Source: Tachypleus tridentatus (taxonomy: Eukaryota; Arthropoda; Merostomata; Xiphosura; Limulidae). Taken from it: a stretch of 64,000 bases of DNA. Shown here in pieces: positions 26,268 through 37,515 of the stretch; the stretch's first letter is position 1; each line of letters begins with the position of its first letter. The stretch spans positions 72,345,558 through 72,409,557 of the forward strand of contig NC_134825.1 in NCBI RefSeq assembly GCF_004210375.1, written 5' to 3'. The notes beneath the pieces were generated by a model, which had not been told where the DNA came from, searched no databases, and worked only from the letters and a program-made list of their open reading frames with translations. Position numbers and translations under genes: made by a program.

Positions 26268-26300
26268 CATTTTTTCTAGGTCGTATTTGAGAAACTCTCA
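26268..26300 (-). CDS. CanB: Calcineurin subunit B, probable exon 1 (start codon and part of 5' UTR)
   Basis: Only the last three bases are coding. Exon 2 starts exactly at the second codon (Gly), so an upstream exon must end in ATG followed by a donor. At 26,270-26,264 the minus strand reads ATG|GTAAG, an excellent donor directly after ATG, preceded by an A-rich context (AGAAAAA). The CpG-poor domain also ends here. The right limit is arbitrary because the transcription start cannot be seen. ATG followed by GTAATT at about 24,169 is a weaker alternative. Confidence 0.5.
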
Positions 26301-29300
26301 CGTTTAAGTTCCAAAACTTGACTTAATTATATTGAAACGTATAAACTAAAATAATAGACAATTTTATAGTTCTCGTAAACTAAGCTGTTATGAGATTCAG
26401 AACAGCCAAATTAGCTGACCCACCAACAAATCATCACAAAAACACTTTACACAATAGGTAGCGTTGTAGAAATATTTGTCATTAAAGAATTAGATAAAAA
26501 TGCAAGCACGGTTGTTTTGTTCTTTGACTAAGTTGATAAATAGATTTTTTCTAAGTTTAATTCGTAAGTTTATTTTACATGTATATAATTCTATAAATGT
26601 GTGTGCACTGTAGCTCTTGCTAGCAAAATAACCATACGACTTGCATGTATTCTAGTATTATTTATTATTTACTGTGTGAGCTGAGAGTCCTCAATTTGTT
26701 CACACGTACTTATTAATATATAACAGCGGCCAAGAGAAAAATCATTTGTTATACAAACAGTGACTAAAAGAATTGATATCAGAATGCGGAAAAGACAATC
26801 AATATTAATAGATAATAGTTTGAAACTATTTCCTTGAAGAAGAAAAAAGTAAACTCTATACTTATTTTATAATTATTGTGTAATGATGTTTGCAATTCTA
26901 GTAATGATAGCATAAGTATAAACTACTTGTTATTTCGCTGCTTTTTTAATATCAGTATTAACATTAACATACATGTAATCGTACACCAAAGCAGTCAAGT
27001 GATAAGTAACAATATCCTGGGTGGCAACATACCTTTTCTTTGCTCCAGTTACAGTAAGGAAGTATAGTTCACCTGCAACAAAGGCATTATAATAATGACA
27101 GAATAGTATTGCTATGTCACTATTGGCAGAATAGATGACAGAATAGATGATACAGAATTGTATCAAAATTATTGGGTTTGGAGTACATACAGTGTAATGC
27201 AAGAGGTTATTGTGTTAGATTCCTTGGGGCGGAAAAAATAACAGATTAACGGTTCTTGGTTATGGTAATGAAAATTGTAAGAAGAAAAAAAAATAATCTT
27301 AACATAAAAATGACCTTGCACTTAAACATTTGATTCCATGAAATCAATGACAAATCTTCAGTAAAAATAATTATTTAAAAATTTTGATTTTTGTGTAATG
27401 TTTACTAAAAGCTTCTCAGTTTGTGAACATACACATAGGGCATTCAGAGTTATGATATACTTAATTCCTGGTTCCATGTTGGTAAAAAATGTCGACTAAA
27501 ATGACTAGCCCCAGATGCATAGAGTTAAAAAGAGCTATTGTTTTTTGTGATACTTTGATACTTGTTTTGAAAATTAATAGACATTTCTTATGGAAATTAC
27601 CATAAATGATTAAACAATCAGGTAAGGAGAAAAGTGGAGATCAAAAGTCAGAAACGATTTTCTTTGACAGTTATTATAGCCTTCTAAAGGTCACATGAAA
27701 CCAGTGCCCCCTAAATGCTATCCTAATGTTACCGTTTTATTGAAAATTGATTAAACATTTGATATTTAAGCTTTCAACATGTAAGTATTTTTTGTTTCAT
27801 ATTGTCTATGGAGAGTAAATACATTTAATGGATACAAAAATGATAAAACCTTCATATGCAAATCCGTACTTTTGATCCCCTCGAAAATCGCTCTGTCAGC
27901 ATAAAGTGTTTATTGTTACTTATTACATACTATCCGAAAGCGTATCTGTCTAAAATATTTGGATTTTCTCTTTAAACTTTAAAAGCAGACAAAAATTGGT
28001 TTTCACTCAAATGAATCCCTGTCTAAAGCTGCCAAAAATTGAGAAAAAATCTAGCGAAAAGCAAAATAGTTAAGTAATTCAAGAAGATTAGGGCAAACAG
28101 TTTCAGCTGCTGTTTTGTGTAACCAATATGGAGGAGAGTTTATAATACTCACTTTACACAAGGTAGAATTTCATTGTGAGGTACCAAAATAAAGACCGCT
28201 AAATATAACATCAAAATGTCTATTGGAGATTCAGAAACGGTAAAATGGGAAATAAGGTAAAATTTCAAATGAGAATTATCAACTGGAAAAACACCCATCA
28301 AGAAGACAAAGTGTAGTGGAAACATTTAATGAAACAGTTATGAAGATCTAGCTAACTAATAGTGGATGTAGATTGGTAGAACCTATATGATCAAAGGCAG
28401 TTAATCTTGTAAAATCTATAGCTACATTCATTACCTGAAATTCGAAAACATACTGGCAAACCAAACTAATTGTGTTGTTGAAATGTTATATATAATTAAG
28501 AATGGAGCGACATTTTCAAATCATGGCTGACCTACTGAAACAAGATAACAACACAGTTACTTTTACAGAGAGAGAAGGGAGGCGAATACGAGAATGCATA
28601 ACTACATCCTTTATATGTAATCCATTGCATGGCAAGGAGTATGACAGTATGTTCAGCATAAGAAATCTTATTATTATTAGAGCGGTGGCAAGTTTTAAAT
28701 ATTTTTTACGATCGTATATAACAGGCGTATGTAGTGTAATCAAAATACGAATTAAATTAATCATCTTTATGTATGGAAAAAGGCATCTGAGAGAGCAGTA
28801 GAAATTTGCAAATATCAGAAAAGAAAAAAATCTCTCACACATTACGTTAGTATGAGTTTAATTAAAATACACAATGCTACACAACAAAAGTAAAGGAAAG
28901 TAATAAATTATAGAAGGGTATGAATATGTGTGGTATTCTCAGGTTCAACTGATTTCCTCGAACACTTTAAAGTAGGTACACTTTATAATAGATGGATAGG
29001 CAAGATAATTGTGAAGTGAGTTTTATTTCAACTAAGATAACTGAGTTTAACCAAAGGAGTAAACAGACTGAGTTTTATATGTTACACAAAATGAAAACAA
29101 TCCTTATTAATGTCAAAGACACAAAAAAAGGTGTATATGTACTTACGTTACGACACTGGACAGTTGACTCTTACTGAACCTGTGAATTGATTAATTGATG
29201 TATTTTCAAGTTTACGGATTACTTTCTGACACTCAACTCACTTGGGATCTCAGGTGGTATTGTTTAAAACCAAAGTTTCTTAGTTAAATTTACATACAGT

Positions 29301-29940
29301 GACTAGTGCTACTCAAGGTACTGCTCACCCTCATTCAGCTTTGAGGAGATCATAACCTTTAGATATCATCTGCCCTACTAGTAAAACATAACGCTGTCAT
29401 CAATATTCTTACGCAACATGTAGCACTGCAGCATCAACCTCTGATTGTTGAGCAGGTATTCTCGATTTTATATCTAGACAGCAATAAAGGAACAGTTGCA
29501 ATTAGAAAGAAACCAACTTAATTGGTCTCTGGATCGTGTATTATGCGTAAAATGTATAGGTTTATAACAAAAAAAAACATTTTGAAACATCTACATTAAA
29601 ATGAAAAGGTAGAAATGCATGGCTGACCAACTGAAAGAAAGGAATATCACAGCCTGTATTTTTCCTTTTTCTTCTATTTCAGGCTTGTCCTAAAGATCAA
29701 AATAAAGATTAGCTTTAAAACCAATTGTATTTACACTCATAACACGGTCAAGAAATATATTAACTTTCTCTCACCCTTGTAAAAGTTCGGTTGCAAGATG
29801 GACGACGCAGCCCTTAAACAAAGAAATAAAACTCACGATTCAAAATCTTTTTAAAAATGATAAAAATGAAATAGTAAGAAATATAAGATTATTTATACAC
29901 CACATATACATATTAAAACAACTTTAGACAATAAGTTCGT
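26301..29940. other. Intergenic DNA; putative calcineurin B promoter side
   Basis: No exon, RNA gene or bounded repeat is seen. CpG is at ordinary frequency, unlike the left block. The open frames at 28,502-28,842 overlap on both strands. The phrase ATGGCTGACC[A/T]ACTGAAA occurs at about 28,522 and 29,619, hinting at an unidentified dispersed repeat. Confidence 0.4.
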
Positions 29941-30210
29941 TTGTTTATAAATTTCAAGCACAATTACTTAAGCGCTATCTGCGCTAGTCGTCCCTAATTT
30001 AGCAGTGTAAGACTAGAGAGAAGGCGGCTAGTCATTACCACCCACCGCCAACTCTTGGGCTACTCTTTTACCAACCAATAGTGGGAATGACCGCACATTA
30101 TAACGCCCTCATGGCTGAAAGAGCGAGCAGGTTTAGTGGAACAAGGATTCGAACTCGCGAACCTCAGATTACGAGTCGAACGCCTTAACCTACCTGGCCA
30201 TGCTGGGCCC
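29941..30210 (-). repeat. SINE-1 copy, full length
   Basis: On the minus strand it runs from GGGCCCAGCATGGCCAGGTA through box B-like GAGTTCGAATCC and the standard body to TTGAAATTTATAAACAAACG. Moderately diverged. Confidence 0.92.
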
Positions 30211-30423
30211 TAGATAATAAAATAATAAATATATAAACTAAAACGCAACATTAAAATATATTGCAAGATAAAAAAAGACATAAAGCACTGTCGGACATTT
30301 TCTATATGTTTTGGCAGTGATCTACATCACCATTATTAGAAAAAAGCAAGGCTGTATTTCTATATAAATGGATAACATATTTATAATTCATATTAATCGT
30401 AAAGAAACGTGTTTTTTTTTTTT

Positions 30424-30549
30424 GTGGGTGTATGTGTTTTCATACAACAAAGCCACATCGGGTTATCTGCTGAGTCCACCAAGATGAATCGAACTCCTAA
30501 TTTTAGCATTGTAAATCCGTAGACTTACCGCTGTGCTATCGGTAGGCTT
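30424..30549 (-). repeat. SINE-3 copy
   Basis: Third tRNA-derived family: on the minus strand CTACCGATAGCACAGCGGTA, ACAATGCTAAAATTAGGAGT, TTCGATTC, then the tail AGCAGATAACCCGATGTGGC and TGAAAACACA. Same layout as 34,599 and 48,989. Confidence 0.8.
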
Positions 30550-30782
30550 GAGTATAAGTAAAAAAAAAATTAATGGTTCTCAAGACAAAGTAGAATAAGA
30601 TGATAAATCTTGCATCAATAGGATACCCTATGATTGTGTAGACGTGTAGAACTTTCAAATTTAGAATTAATGAACATAATAATGTTGTACATAAACGTGA
30701 AGTTAATGATTCAGCTTGTTGAACATGTAGTGAGCACTACTTATTCTGATAGTTGATATTATCTTCAATGGTTGTCATTGTT

Positions 30783-31048
30783 TTGGAATTTCGCACAAAG
30801 CTACTCGAGGGCTATCTGTGCTAGCCGTCCCTAATTTAGCAGTGTAAGACTAGAGGGAAGGCAGCTAGTCATCACAACCCACCGCGAACTCTTGGGCTAC
30901 TATTTTACCAGCGAATAGTGGGATTGACCGTCACGTTATAGCGCCCTCACGGCTGGGAGGGCGAGCATGTTTGGCGCGACCGGGATGCGAACCCGCGACC
31001 CTCAGATTACGAGTCGCACGCCTTAACACGCTTGGCCATGCCGGGCCC
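30783..31048 (-). repeat. SINE-1 copy, full length, GCGCGACC head variant
   Basis: The minus strand starts GGGCCCGGCATGGCCAAGCG and has a box B-like GGGTTCGCATCC. This head (AAGCGTGTTAAGGCGTGCGA) is shared with copies at 35,811, 49,119 and 50,341 and defines a subfamily. Confidence 0.93.
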
Positions 31049-31202
31049 ATCTTCAATAGACAACTTCACGACGATTTTGTTTCTCGTTATACAAAAATGA
31101 CTTAATATTTGGTACTTATTTATTAATAGTACGTTCAGTATAAGGTAACGTTCATGAACCAGTGTGATCGTGAAAAATTGTGTCAAACTCAATGGTTTCT
31201 CT

Positions 31203-31445
31203 GTTTTAATTTCGCGCAAAGTTATACAAGGGCAGTCCGCGTCCCTAAACTGGCCGTCCCTAATTTAGCAGTGTAAAAGTAGAGGGAAGTCAGCTAGTCG
31301 TCACCACCAGCCGCCAATTCTTGGGCTACTCGCTTTATAACGCCCTCACTGCTGAAAGGGCGAGTATGTTTGATGTGATTGGAATTTGAACTCACGACCT
31401 ACAGATTACGAGTCGAGTGCCCTAACTTCTTGCCATGCCGGGCCC
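31203..31445 (-). repeat. SINE-1 copy with internal deletion
   Basis: Same layout as its neighbours, but about 30 bases of body around the AATCCCACTATTCGTTGG motif are missing near 31,330. Confidence 0.88.
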
Positions 31446-31486
31446 AAAGTTAATGGAATTTGGAGAAAGGACCCCCAGTAGCCTAG

Positions 31487-31612
31487 AAGTATTCCGGCTT
31501 GCAAAGCTAAAAACTGGGATTTGTTTGCCGCAGGAGGTAAAGCACTGAGGTCCTATTGTTGAGATTTGTGCTTAATTACAAAGAAATTCCACTTCAATGA
31601 AAACCCTCATTT
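31487..31612 (+). repeat. SINE-2 copy
   Basis: Runs from CCCCCAGTAGCCTAGAAGTA through a box B-like ACTGGGATTTG to the tail TGAGATTTGTGCTTAATTAC. It lies 40 bp from the preceding SINE-1. Confidence 0.75.
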
Positions 31613-31919
31613 AATTTTTACGTTTTATAACAAGACAAAATAAAGCAAACATATAGCAAAATAATTTTATTTTCAAAATTTGAAATAAATTATTTTCGAT
31701 ATGTGCAATTAATATATACCATCATGTTGAACTATAAAATTACACATCTACTGCTTTCTACTTTTACATGGAATTTACGTACATAATAGTAGAGACGCCA
31801 TTTTTTCTGGTAACATTAAATTTATAAATATATTTCAGAATTATTTCCAGTATTTCTGTTTACGTACAAAAAATACTGCACTTAAATCATTCAGTAAGTT
31901 CCCTGGTGGGTGAAATATA

Positions 31920-31999
31920 ATTTTGTATACTCAAAACGTTTGCATCCGAGGGTCGATTCCCCTCGATGGAGGGAACACGGATAATCAATAATGTGGATT
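31920..31999 (+). repeat. SINE-3 fragment
   Basis: Box B GGGTCGATTCCCCTCGATGG and a SINE-3 tail (ATAATGTGGATTTGCG) are present; the head is missing or unrecognisable. Confidence 0.6.
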
Positions 32000-32041
32000 T
32001 GCGTCAAAACAAATAAACCTTCAATAAAATGTTTTTCATTA

Positions 32042-32280
32042 GTCGAATTTCATGTCAAGCTAATCGCGGGACATCTGCGCAAGTCATCCGTATTTTACAA
32101 GCAGTAAAATTAAGAGAATGCATTAAGTCAACATCACTCATCACCAACTATTCAGTTTCTCTGGTCGAAAAATCACTTCATAATTCTCCCGCGACTGAAA
32201 GGGTAAGTATGTTCTGTGATGAGATCCAAATTTGTGAGCTGCAGGTTGCGAGTGGAGTGCCCAAATCACTAGGTCGTCAA
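32042..32280 (-). repeat. SINE-1 copy, heavily decayed
   Basis: Scattered matches in the right order on the minus strand: TAGTGATTTGGGCACTCCAC (head), CCCTTTCAGTCGCGGGAGAA (start of body), GCAGATGTCCCGCGATTAGC (tail). Confidence 0.65.
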
Positions 32281-32450
32281 CAAAATTTTTAAGATACTCG
32301 TTTTTAAACATGGATTAGGCAAAAGTAACAAAATGTCTTGAAGACAGGCATGGAGAAGCGGGTATATTTACAATAAGAAAAATGTTAAACATTTGAGATT
32401 TATAAGTGAAGTTGAAGAATGAAATATGTGTTTTATGTTTCTCATTCTGA

Positions 32451-32724
32451 TTGTTTGTTTTGAATTTCGCGAAAAATTACTCAAGGACTATCTGCGCTAG
32501 CCGTCCATAATTTAGCAGTGTAAGAGTAAAGGGAAGGCAGCTAGTCATCACCACTCACCGCTAACTCTTGGGCTACTCTTTTACCAACGAATAGTGAGAT
32601 TGACCGTCACATTATAACGTCCCCACGGCTGAAAGGGCGAGCTTGTTTAGTGCGACGGGAATTCGAACCCGCGACACTCAGATTACGAACCGAACGCTTT
32701 AAACCACCTGGCCATGACAGGCCC
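32451..32724 (-). repeat. SINE-1 copy, full length
   Basis: Minus strand from GGGCCTGTCATGGCCAGGTG with box B-like GGGTTCGAATTCCC to ATTTCGCGAAATTCAAAACA. Confidence 0.92.
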
Positions 32725-33003
32725 AGGCAGTAGCATTGTTTATATTGGGGTAGATCGGAATGTTTCCTTTTATAGCAATATGTATATAATGAGTGAGCTA
32801 CAAGTTCTGGGAATGTATGTAAATATCATAGCAATGTGTTTGAATTTCTTGTTATTCTATTTTTGTTTCTTTCTAATTACGTAATAACTCAAAAACCAAA
32901 ACACAATTTCAAACGGAGTATATGCTTTTATAGATATTATTAACAACTCGTAGTAACTAAAACAAGTCATAATTCTTCGATAAACGATGTTATCATTACT
33001 CCT

Positions 33004-33311
33004 GGTCCGGCATGGCGAGGTGGGTTAAGGCGTTCGACTTGTAATCTGAGGGTCACGGGGGTCGAATCCAGGTCGCACCAAACATGCTCGCCCTTTCAGT
33101 CGTGGGGGCGTATAATGTGACGGTCAATCCCACTATTCGTTGGTAAAAGAGTAGCCCAAGAGTTGGCGGTGGGTGGTGATGACTAGCTGCCTTCCCTCTA
33201 GTCTTACACTGCTAAATTAGGGACGGCTAGCACAGATAGCCCTCGAGTAGCTTTGTGCGAAATTCCAAACAAAGCTTTGCGCGAAATTCAAAAAACAAAA
33301 AAAACAAAACA
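33004..33311 (+). repeat. SINE-1 copy with target-site duplication and duplicated tail
   Basis: Head GGTCCGGCATGGCGAGGTGG, box B-like GGGGTCGAATCCAG, full body. Flanked by ATCATTACTCCT (32,992-33,003) and ATCATTACCCCT (33,312-33,323), a 12-bp target duplication with one mismatch. The tail unit GCTTTGTGCGAAATTC is repeated as GCTTTGCGCGAAATTC at about 33,274-33,289. Confidence 0.93.
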
Positions 33312-33733
33312 ATCATTACCCCTTGAAGTCAGCTTTCGCACAAACATCTTGTGTTCCTTTAAGAAGCTTAAATCTAGGGTGAAACAGAAAGTACTAGACA
33401 ATAATAAATAAACAATAATTATTGTAAGAGGAACTTTTAGCCAGTGCTGTAATATAGGGATGGTTCAGTTGTCATATTTACTGTCTTGTTTACATTGTTT
33501 TTGAAGGACTGATATTAGTCATCCCTACATTTACTTCCTTTTTAGAAAAGTTTTTTATGATATTTACGTATCCAAACCAAAAGAATGTTTCTGAGAAATA
33601 AAAAGGCATTGCAACAGACTTGCATTTTTATTCAAGGGCGAAACATTGAGATTGTAAATTAATTTTATGACATATTTACCGCCAACATCAAATGAAGTAT
33701 GAACGAAGACACGAGCTTCCATGAATGAAATTC

Positions 33734-33745
33734 GGCGCATGCGCC
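33734..33745. promoter_or_regulatory. Palindromic NRF1-like site
   Basis: GGCGCATGCGCC is a perfect palindrome containing the NRF1 core GCGCATGCGC. It lies about 480 bp upstream of the start codon of the membrane-protein gene. A weaker CATGCACGCGCAG follows at about 33,797. In AT-rich DNA this is unlikely by chance, but binding is inferred. Confidence 0.45.
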
Positions 33746-34214
33746 TGGCTGACAGGCAACGAAGCATGTTTGCTTGCGATCAAAACATCCTCACACATGC
33801 ACGCGCAGTAATTGTAAAACAAGATTCGTAGTGTTAACAAGTATACAACTTTAAAGTCGTGCCGTCATTCGACTGAATAAGCTCATGTTAGTATATTGCA
33901 GTTCTAGGCCCAAAGTATGCTGCGACAAGTAAGGTTTCAGATACATGATACAAACGTGGCTGATACTAAAGCCATCTACTAAACACAATCTATTGACAGG
34001 TTGATATGTTACTTCTGCGAAGGTCGGCGACTGTCTACTGCTACAGTTCAAACTCGCTCTTCATACAAGTGGAAAACTCAACCGAAACGAAGCAGGAAGC
34101 TTTTAAGTACAGATCTAATAGCTTGTCAGTGAGTAACGAACAGCGTGGTTCTATATGTTTCCGTATGCCACGATTTAACAGAGTCTTTTCTGACACTATA
34201 AGAGACGAAGTGTG

Positions 34215-34413
34215 ATGGGACACTTGGGATTTTGTCACTTACCCTCTCTCTGGCTATTGGCGTGGCTGGCAGTAGCGCCAGGGCATGCATTGAAAGATTT
34301 GTGCTATTCTGCAGGTGGACTGGCAGGGATCGTGGCTGCAACTTTTATAGCCACAGTTTTATTTTGTTTCCTAGCAGTTGTTGCAGTATGGTATTTCTGG
34401 AAACGTAGAGAAG
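34215..34413 (+). CDS. Single-pass membrane protein, exon 1 (signal peptide and membrane span)
   Basis: The exon starts at ATG and ends at an AAG|GTAAAT donor in phase 1. Residues 1-25 look like a signal peptide (charge-poor start, hydrophobic core LWLLAWLAVA, likely cleavage after GHA). About nine residues later, including one Cys (LKDLCYSAG), comes a long hydrophobic span (about 35-62, starting GGLAGIVAATFIATVLF) and a KRR stop-transfer. The mature ectodomain would therefore be only about ten residues, with the rest cytoplasmic. No family is recognised. The codons are CpG-richer than the flanks. Splice phase agrees with exons at 51,811 and 55,792. Start choice: this ATG is the only one giving the signal peptide. 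Confidence 0.7.
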
Positions 34414-34424
34414 GTAAATTTTGG

Positions 34425-34770
34425 TTATTTAATATCAATGAAAATATCTTAATTGGTAAAATAATAATATTTTTTAGAAATAAAAATATCGTAGTTGGTA
34501 AAACGATAATATTTTATATCAATAACTATATCTTAGTTGGTAGAAATAAAAATTATAACAATAGAAATATGTTAGTTGGTAAAACAATAATAGTTCTTCC
34601 CCGCTGATACAGCAATAAGTCTTCGGATTTACAACGCTAAAATCAGGAGTTCAATTGCCCTCGCTGGACACAGTAGATAATCCAATGTGACTTTTTTATA
34701 AGAAAAACACACAGTAATATTTAATATCAATAAAAATTTATTAGTTGGTAAAATAATAAATTTAAAACGT
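34425..34770 (+). repeat. Degenerate tandem repeat interrupted by a SINE-3
   Basis: Units related to ATCTTAGTTGGTAAAACAAT recur at about 34,447, 34,489, 34,530, 34,567 and 34,739, spaced irregularly at about 35-50 bp and separated by AATAATATTTT-like filler. The last unit is beyond a SINE-3 inserted at 34,599-34,716. Confidence 0.7.
34599..34716 (+). repeat. SINE-3 copy
   Basis: CCCCGCTGATACAGCAATAA, TTACAACGCTAAAATCAGGA, box B-like AGTTCAATTGCCC, then a tail with AGTAGATAATCCAATGTGAC and AGAAAAACACACAG. It splits the local tandem repeat. Confidence 0.8.
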
Positions 34771-35386
34771 TTCTGATGACGTTCTGGAGTTTATTTATTT
34801 TGTATCGAGATATTAGCTTCCAATATACGTTACAAAATAAAAATAAAAATGCCATAACAGTTCTAGTAATAGGTAAATGGTACCACTGAGTAAAATTCAT
34901 ACCAGTAAATTACTGTGTAATTTGGATTTTGAGATGCATATTTTTAACAAAGTTTTGAGATATTATTAAATTATTAATTGGTTTTAAAATACGTTACTCT
35001 TCAGAGACGACCAATAATATGTTTTCTGCATTCGTCGGTTCTGATTCAATGTTCATTTTTTTTTTTTTGGCAAATTATAACAGCTGAAAATAGTTTTACG
35101 ACTGCTCACTCAATGAGCAAGACGATTACAGATTCAATGAAACTTTATCACAGTATGATTTTCACTTGTTCATATTCAGCATTAACAACATTTCTTTCAC
35201 TCTTGATTTCTTTGGATAAAATGAGGTTGAAATCTGAGAGCATTTGGAAAGGTCACAATAAAAAAAAACACAGAAAAAACCTTTTCGAAATAAATTTAAT
35301 AAACAATTTAAAAACTAGGTGACAACATTTCGTCTACGAATGTTATATATAGTATCAAATGAATTGTTTGGTTTCGTAATTCAAAG

Positions 35387-35577
35387 CCCTTTCAGCCGTG
35401 GAGGCGTTATAATATGACGGTCAATCCCACTATTCGTTGGTAAAAGAGTAGCCCAAGAGTTGGCGGTGGGTGGTGATTACTAGCTGCCTTCCATCTAGTC
35501 TCACACTGCAAAATTAGAGACAACTAGCGCAGATAGCCCTCGTGTAGCTTTGCGCGAAATTCATAAAACAAACAAAC
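35387..35577 (+). repeat. SINE-1 copy lacking the tRNA head
   Basis: Starts inside the body at GCCCTTTCAGCCGTGG and is otherwise standard to the tail GCTTTGCGCGAAATTC. Truncation at the 5' end is typical of interrupted reverse transcription. Confidence 0.9.
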
Positions 35578-35810
35578 TCACATGTTATGCTCAAAATTAT
35601 GTCATGTTAATTTACAGTAATTCAGAAACTTTCAAGCGTGTCCAGAACGAGCGCAGGAATTTAAAAATGGCTGCTATTTTGGTGAAGCATGTTAAATGTA
35701 AACATATTGTATAGACACCGTATTAACACGTATATACACACACACATTACTTACAAGAAATAAAGAGCTTTACACTCATTAAAATGACTAAGTCCATACG
35801 CGTAATTATT

Positions 35811-36088
35811 GGCCCGGCATGGCCAAGCGCGTAAGGTGTGCGACTCGTAATCCGAGGGTCGCGAGTTCGCGCCCGCGTCGTGCTAAACATGCTCGCCCTC
35901 CCAGCCGTGGGGGTGTATAATGTGACGGTCAATCCCACTATTCGTTGGTAAAGAGTAGCCCAAGAGTTGGCGGTGAGTGGTGATGACTAGTTGCCTTCCC
36001 TCTAGTCTTACACTACTAAATTAGGGACGGCTAGCACAGATAGCCCTCGAGTAGCTTTGTGCGAAATTCCAAAAACTAAAAAAACCAT
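35811..36088 (+). repeat. SINE-1 copy, full length, perfect target-site duplication
   Basis: Near-consensus head GGCCCGGCATGGCCAAGCGC, box B-like GAGTTCGCGCCC. Flanked by GCGTAATTATT at 35,800-35,810 and again at 36,089-36,099. Low divergence and intact duplication mark a recent insertion. Confidence 0.96.
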
Positions 36089-36741
36089 GCGTAATTATTG
36101 GGTGGAGGGGGTCCTGAACCTGCTTCTTCCTCCCAACCCCACCCCGTGTCGCCCTTGAGTTTATTTAACATAAAGGAAATGTAATATCAAGCATGTTATA
36201 GAGATCTGTAGACTTCTGTAACAATGCTATTATAGTTACCACGTATACACAGGCTTTGGTGCAAAGTAGTTTGTTGCATCAAACCAGTTTTAAATATGCT
36301 GTCCTATTTTAACTTCAACAAATTCTTCAACAAAATCGTAGGATTTATCTATTTTTATTTATTTAAAGCCTTGGAAATGTGATGGTAAAAATTAAAACAT
36401 TATTACCATGCCAGTTCAAAATCTTAAAATTATGGAAATTTCATCAATATTTTTTCTCACATTGTCTGCTTTAAATCTTAATGTTCTGTAATTTCATGTT
36501 CGATCCCAGTAGTTATAAGTCCATCTTGTTTGTAACGTGGATGATTTCATTTAACTTTCTTTTTAATTTGTGTCAAGAAAAACTCATTTCTTCACAAGTA
36601 ATGGCGATAGACAAACTAAGTAGAATTCTAAAAATGACAAATATGTCAGGAAAGAACAATATTGATCTATTCTTTAATACCTTTTCCGATACACATTTCG
36701 GATTTTTGAATACTTTTATTCCCTCATTGTGATTGAATTTG

Positions 36742-36993
36742 GTTTGGTTTCAGTTTTGCAAAAGCTAAACGAGGACTATCTGCGCTAGCCGTCCCTAATT
36801 CAGAAGTGATAGACTAGAAAGATAACAGCTAGTTTACACCACCCACCGCCAACCCTTGAGTTACTGTTCTACCAACGAATAGTGGGAATGACTATCATTA
36901 TAGTGCCCTCAAGGCTGAAAGGGCAAGAATGTTCAGTAACAGGATTTCGAATCTGTGATCGGAAGATCTCGAGTCGGATGCCTTGATCACCAC
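36742..36993 (-). repeat. SINE-1 copy inside the hAT relic
   Basis: The minus strand reads a diverged head (GTGGTGATCAAGGCATCCGA, ACTCGAGATCTTCCGATC), body and tail. It separates two recognisable transposase fragments, so it inserted later than that element. Confidence 0.85.
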
Positions 36994-37395
36994 GCATTGT
37001 GATAGAACCTGAAATTAACCACACAGATCTTTTGCAGGTTGTTTTATTATCTTATAAGCTTATTCGAAGATTTGCACATTGTTACAGCAAGTCTATGGGG
37101 CTCATTTTCAACTTATCGTTGGCAATACAATACAAGAAACTGAAGAATGTGCCTTGTTCCTGTAGTTACTGGAATCTCTTTTCGGTGGATTCATTAACCA
37201 TGTCAACATTTTTAGTAAAAAACTTACTTTGAAGTTTCGCGATGGACCTTGAATATAGGTTCGTTGCAACTTTTAAAGGAAAATTTTCTCTTTTTTTTCG
37301 TGAGCGAATCTGTCATTTAAAAAAATAATCAGTGGTTTACAACAGCAATAGCAGTTGTAGCATTACTTCTCAACGATAAGTGGAAGCAATTATTG

Positions 37396-37515
37396 ATTGT
37401 TTATTTGGAATTAAGCACGAAGGTGCACAAAAGGTTATTTGCGCTCTGCCCACCTCGAGTATCGAAACCCAGTTTCTAACGGTGTGAATCCAACACTGCT
37501 ATGCTACTTGGGGAG
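37396..37515 (-). repeat. SINE-2 copy inside the hAT relic
   Basis: Minus strand: CTCCCCAAGTAGCATAGCAG, box B-like GGGTTTCGATACTCG, GGTGGGCAGAGCGCAAATAA, tail CACCTTCGTGCTTAATTCC. One of the better-preserved SINE-2 copies. Confidence 0.82.

Noticed and set aside
28502-28842. Overlapping open frames of about 100 codons on opposite strands
   Set aside because: Neither has a domain or splice sites; an anonymous repeat is more likely.
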